In this document: positions 34,151-36,954 of the stretch, piece after piece | Layout of the letters: each line of letters begins with the position of its first letter | Numbering within the stretch: the stretch's first letter is position 1 | From: Acetobacter sp. UBA5411 | GTDB taxonomy: Bacteria; Pseudomonadota; Alphaproteobacteria; Acetobacterales; Acetobacteraceae | Assembly: GCF_002409645.1 (NCBI RefSeq) | Contig: NZ_DHNR01000016.1 | Coordinates: 10,211-47,164, forward strand | Length of the DNA: 36,954 bases | Direction: 5' to 3' | Position numbers and translations under genes: made by a program | The notes under the pieces: generated by a model | Seen by the model: only the letters and a program-made list of their open reading frames with translations | Told to the model about the DNA's origin: nothing | The model's database searches: none

Positions 34151-34432
34151 TCAGGGTCCGAATACCAGCGCCCATACAAGCAGGGCCATGAGCACGCCCA
34201 GAGAGACGTAAGTAAAGAGCCGGAATCTCAGGATCGCATCAATCCCGAGAGCCAGAAAAGCCACACGAAATCCGACGGCGGCCAGAATGCCGATGATGGC
34301 GCACATCATCCATGCCGGGAAATAGGCGCCCACAAGCGGAAAGGACGGTGCTCCCTGAAGAGAACACCCCGTGAGCATCAGGAGAGCGGCTGACATGGCG
34401 ATGGGTTTCAGGCAGGCGGGAGAATACGTCAC
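34151..34432 (-). CDS. ytcA: Small YtcA-family lipoprotein of the MdtNOP efflux operon
   Basis: About 93 residues with a lipobox MLTGCS near residue 23, followed by FPLVGAYFPAWMMCAIIGIL and a second hydrophobic helix (LFTYVSLGVLMALLVWALVF). E. coli YtcA, encoded directly upstream of mdtNOP, is ~91 residues with the same CSL...P..GAY.P.W..CAI pattern, from memory. The frame is open to 34543, but the GTG at 34432 (AGGAAA 10 bases upstream) gives the family length and a normal lipoprotein signal. The role is unknown; tight linkage suggests an accessory to the pump. Confidence 0.8.
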   Translation of the reverse strand: MTYSPACLKPIAMSAALLMLTGCSLQGAPSFPLVGAYFPAWMMCAIIGILAAVGFRVAFLALGIDAILRFRLFTYVSLGVLMALLVWALVFGP

Positions 34433-34542
34433 GACAACGCTTTTTCCTGCGTAAGAGTCTGCCGCGTCACAGATCGCAAATCCTTTTTTTAAACCCATGC
34501 TGAAATGCGTTTTGAAGAACGGTGGATGAACGGACAAGTTCA

Positions 34543-35850
34543 TTATGCAGAAAAAGCCTTGCTTGCCTGTAAGGGAAAGGGATGCTGCTGCTCCTCTTTG
34601 TCAACCAGTTCCTGCAAGCGCGCCTTGTCGATGGGAGAACTGAGACTTTCATGGGCCCGCTGTAGGGCTGTGTCCGCATAAAATCTGGCAGCTGCCCGGA
34701 ATTTCTCGCTTCCCATGCCTGCAAGCGCGCGGAGGGATTTCTGGATACGCAACTGCATCTCGATCAGTTGGGCGCTATCCCGGCAGATCAGGGTAAAGGC
34801 GTCATCAAAAAGATCCATGTCCTGAAGGCCCGGAACATGAACGTGCGGATAGCTTGGCTTGTAGCCCGCGCGCTCCATCTGCGCTGTGGACCAGAGCGCC
34901 ATGAGACGTGTTTCTCTTCCCAGCACATCGAGCACCGTACCTGGATCATTGATGGCGCTGGACAGTGCACGGAGGCCGATTTCCGCCAGAACGGTCACGC
35001 CGAAACGCGGGTCCTGATCGAAGTCTCTCTCGTTTCCGACGGAAAAGGCCTTTCGGAAATTTTCAATGAGTGCGTTGGTTTTCTCAACATCGCTTGACGG
35101 TGAAACCCAGGCGAGCGGTGTGTCTGGAAACGTCATGGTGCCGGGCAGGGCGCTGACATAGACGCTGTAGAGCCCTTCTTCCGTGCATTCCGAGAGCCGG
35201 TCCATGTCGATATGCTGCACATAACCGACATCGCCGCTCGGTATGGCGACGAACCCGAATGGAATGTCGGAACCGTCAAATGGAACGCCACCCAGCCAGG
35301 GATTGTCCAGACGCTCCTGTATGGCCCGCCGTGCAACTTGCTCCACTCTTGCCGTGGTCGCACCGACGCGTCCGAGCCGTGTCAGGTGGTCGATCCATCG
35401 CAGCAGCATGACCACAATAAGAATGATGATGGCGATCGTGACGGCGAAGAGGATGACCCGGCCATGCTCTCCGTAAAGGCCTGTCTTGAGAAGAATAAGG
35501 CCGACGATACTGAACAGGAACGAGCCGATGAAGGTGGAGAGCACATTCTGCGTCGTGCTGTCCTCAATGAGCAGCCGGGTGGCGCGGGGAGAAGCGTCGT
35601 TGGTTGAGGAATCATAGGCCGTGATCATCACGCTCAGCGAGAACGTCGTGACGGTCAGCATGCTGGATGCGATGATGTTGAGAATGTCGTTTTCGGCGGA
35701 AGAAGCGATTGTGCCCGGAATGTCCCACGGGATGTAACGCTGGAAGACGATGCCAGAGGCCGCCACGATAACGCCGGCAAGACCAATGAGCGTGGCGCGG
35801 AACCACAGACGGCGGGTAATCTGGATCAGAAGCCAGCGCCAGCGCGGCAT
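34543..35850 (-). CDS. DUF2254 inner-membrane protein
   Basis: A 435-residue protein of the DUF2254 family, function unknown. It has four predicted transmembrane helices in the first ~155 residues (LIGLAGVIVAASGIVFQRYI, a segment around ILNIIASSMLTVTTFSLSVM, then VLSTFIGSFLFSIVGLILL and ILFAVTIAIIILIVVMLL) and a large soluble C-terminal region. Family blocks are SLSVMITAYDSSTNDASPRA, TTQNVLSTFIGSFLFSI and the C-terminal RALSSAINDPGTVLDVL. AAGGAGACC precedes the ATG. It lies 110 bp upstream of ytcA on the same strand and may be in the same transcript, but no functional link is known. Confidence 0.9.
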   Translation of the reverse strand: MPRWRWLLIQITRRLWFRATLIGLAGVIVAASGIVFQRYIPWDIPGTIASSAENDILNIIASSMLTVTTFSLSVMITAYDSSTNDASPRATRLLIEDSTTQNVLSTFIGSFLFSIVGLILLKTGLYGEHGRVILFAVTIAIIILIVVMLLRWIDHLTRLGRVGATTARVEQVARRAIQERLDNPWLGGVPFDGSDIPFGFVAIPSGDVGYVQHIDMDRLSECTEEGLYSVYVSALPGTMTFPDTPLAWVSPSSDVEKTNALIENFRKAFSVGNERDFDQDPRFGVTVLAEIGLRALSSAINDPGTVLDVLGRETRLMALWSTAQMERAGYKPSYPHVHVPGLQDMDLFDDAFTLICRDSAQLIEMQLRIQKSLRALAGMGSEKFRAAARFYADTALQRAHESLSSPIDKARLQELVDKEEQQHPFPLQASKAFSA

Positions 35851-36157
35851 TCACGGTCTCCTTGGTGTGGTTTGCGCCCGGAGGCAGATCATTCGGGCGC
35901 GCACAGTATCGAAAAGCGACGTTCACGCTACTGTAATGTCCCTGATGACCGTCTTGTAGGCCGGGAAAAGCGTTATTTTCTTGACAAGAACAGGGGTGGA
36001 GTGTCTTTCATCCGCAGTCGCGCGCGGTGGTCGCGGGCGATACGTAATGAAAGCAGGCCCGTGGGTGCCACAGGCACGACGGGCAAGTCGTTCAGCATCC
36101 TGTATGCAGAGCGCAGACATGTTGGGGTTTCGACCCTGACAGGGAAACAGTTTCTAC
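35851..36157. promoter_or_regulatory. Divergent region between the DUF2254 gene and rpsA
   Basis: A 307-bp gap without a gene. It holds a perfect 6-1-6 palindrome TTCTTG-A-CAAGAA (35978-35990), which contains a consensus -35 hexamer TTGACA for the rpsA direction, but no good -10 follows at 16-18 bases. A GC-rich hairpin lies at 36057-36084 (GCCCGT/ACGGGC outer arms, GTGCC/GGCAC inner arms), 73 bases before the rpsA ATG. The cmk gene that often precedes rpsA is not here. Confidence 0.5.
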
Positions 36158-36954
36158 ATGGCTTCAGCCACACAGACAGCCACCGATCATTTTCGCGGTG
36201 AGGATTTTGCGACACTGCTCGACGAGACACTCGGGCAGGACAGCGGCTTTGAAGGATCGGTGGTCAAGGGCTGCGTTGTCCGCCTGACCGATGATTTCGC
36301 GATTGTTGACGTTGGCCTGAAGAGCGAGGGCCGCGTTGCCCTGCGCGAGTTCGGCCCCCCGGGCGCTGCTCCGGAAGTCAAGCCGGGCGATGTCATCGAG
36401 CTGTACATCGAGCGTTACGAAGATCGTGATGGTTCCATCGTTCTGTCGCGCGAGAAGGCTCGCCGCGAGGAAGCATGGACCAACTTGGAGAAGGCTTTCG
36501 AGGCCAACCAGCGCGTCAACGGCACGATCTACGGTCGCGTCAAGGGCGGCTTCACGGTTGATCTCGGCGGCGCCATGGCGTTCCTTCCGGGCAGTCAGGT
36601 CGATATCCGTCCGGTTCGCGATGTAACCCCGCTGATGGGCGTTCCGCAGCCGTTCCAGATCCTGAAGATGGACCGCGCTCGCGGCAACATCGTCGTTTCG
36701 CGTCGTGCGGTTCTTGAAGAGACCCGTGCAGAACAGCGCAGCGAGCTGATCCAGGGCCTGAAGGAAGGCATGATCCTCGACGGCGTGGTCAAGAACATCA
36801 CCGACTACGGTGCGTTCGTGGATCTCGGCGGCGTCGACGGCCTCCTGCATGTCACCGACATCGCATGGAAGCGCATCAATCACCCGTCCGAAGCTCTGCA
36901 GATCGGTCAGCCGGATCGCGTGAAGGTCATCCGCTTCAACCCGGACACGCAGCG
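36158..36954 (+). CDS. rpsA: 30S ribosomal protein S1, 3'-truncated by window edge
   Basis: The first ~265 residues of ribosomal protein S1, which binds mRNA and helps it onto the 30S subunit. It starts MASATQTATDHFRGEDFATL and shows successive S1 (OB-fold) repeats. The first is GSVVKGCVVRLTDDFAIVDV, the second GTIYGRVKGGFTVDLGG and the third GVVKNITDYGAFVDLGGVDG followed by LLHVTDIAWKRINHPSE. The third is a canonical RNA-binding repeat. The frame is open to the end of the window. The ribosome site is weak (AGGGAA 11 bases upstream), which fits the self-regulated rpsA genes known in enterobacteria. A long open frame on the opposite strand is only its shadow. Confidence 0.97.
   Translation, partial: MASATQTATDHFRGEDFATLLDETLGQDSGFEGSVVKGCVVRLTDDFAIVDVGLKSEGRVALREFGPPGAAPEVKPGDVIELYIERYEDRDGSIVLSREKARREEAWTNLEKAFEANQRVNGTIYGRVKGGFTVDLGGAMAFLPGSQVDIRPVRDVTPLMGVPQPFQILKMDRARGNIVVSRRAVLEETRAEQRSELIQGLKEGMILDGVVKNITDYGAFVDLGGVDGLLHVTDIAWKRINHPSEALQIGQPDRVKVIRFNPDTQ

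Noticed and set aside
36164..36883. Long 239-codon open frame on the minus strand at the right end
   Set aside because: It is the antisense shadow of rpsA, whose three S1 repeats are unmistakable on the plus strand; the frame has no ribosome site and no family motif.
1..36954. CRISPR arrays, insertion sequences, toxin-antitoxin pairs, biosynthetic clusters, riboswitches
   Set aside because: I looked for regularly spaced repeats, transposase motifs, small paired genes and known riboswitch cores and saw none.

Overview
The window looks like chromosomal core DNA of a moderately GC-rich Gram-negative alphaproteobacterium, most likely an acetic acid bacterium (Acetobacteraceae). That assignment is inferred from overall gene style and neighbourhoods (lptF-lptG-lptD-surA-rsmA, a Ppx/GppA gene followed by rlmE, a split type II secretion locus); no marker gene proves the genus. 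I see no prophage, insertion sequence, CRISPR array or resistance island.

Layout. 1-4.8 kb: 3' part of an aldose-1-epimerase-family gene, mltG (peptidoglycan transglycosylase), a bidirectional terminator, then a SYLF-domain secreted protein and an unrecognised secreted protein on the minus strand, and a YfeH-like SBF transporter on the plus strand. 4.8-5.5 kb: DsbA/FrnE-like oxidoreductase. 5.7-14.4 kb: a type II secretion system (T2SS) in two divergent arms. The minus arm is gspO-gspL-gspM-gspK; the plus arm is gspE-gspF-gspH-gspI-gspJ plus a small exported protein with a GspC/XpsN-like homology region. The secretin GspD and major pseudopilin GspG are not in the window. 14.5-17.8 kb: an exported AcpA-type phosphoesterase translationally coupled to a di-haem cytochrome c peroxidase, closed by a near-ideal terminator. 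18.2 kb: tRNA-Gln(CTG) on the minus strand. 18.5-21.3 kb: Ppx/GppA-family phosphatase, rlmE and a ferritin-like protein.

21.3-29.4 kb: minus strand. A D-2-hydroxyacid dehydrogenase is followed by the envelope-biogenesis block lptF-lptG-lptD-surA-rsmA (LPS export to the outer membrane, outer-membrane protein folding, 16S rRNA dimethylation). 29.7-34.4 kb: a tripartite efflux operon ytcA-mdtN-mdtO-mdtP (small lipoprotein, membrane-fusion protein, FUSC inner-membrane pump, outer-membrane channel) with overlapping genes, preceded by a DUF2254 membrane protein. 36.2 kb to the end: the 5' part of rpsA (ribosomal protein S1), which runs off the window.

Together this is mostly cell-envelope and secretion machinery. 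The most interesting pieces are the AcpA-type phosphoesterase/di-haem peroxidase pair next to the T2SS (a possible secreted substrate), the unusual T2SS gene order with a stand-alone GspC-like protein, and the conserved small lipoprotein gene ytcA. I found no convincing evidence for an entirely new system.
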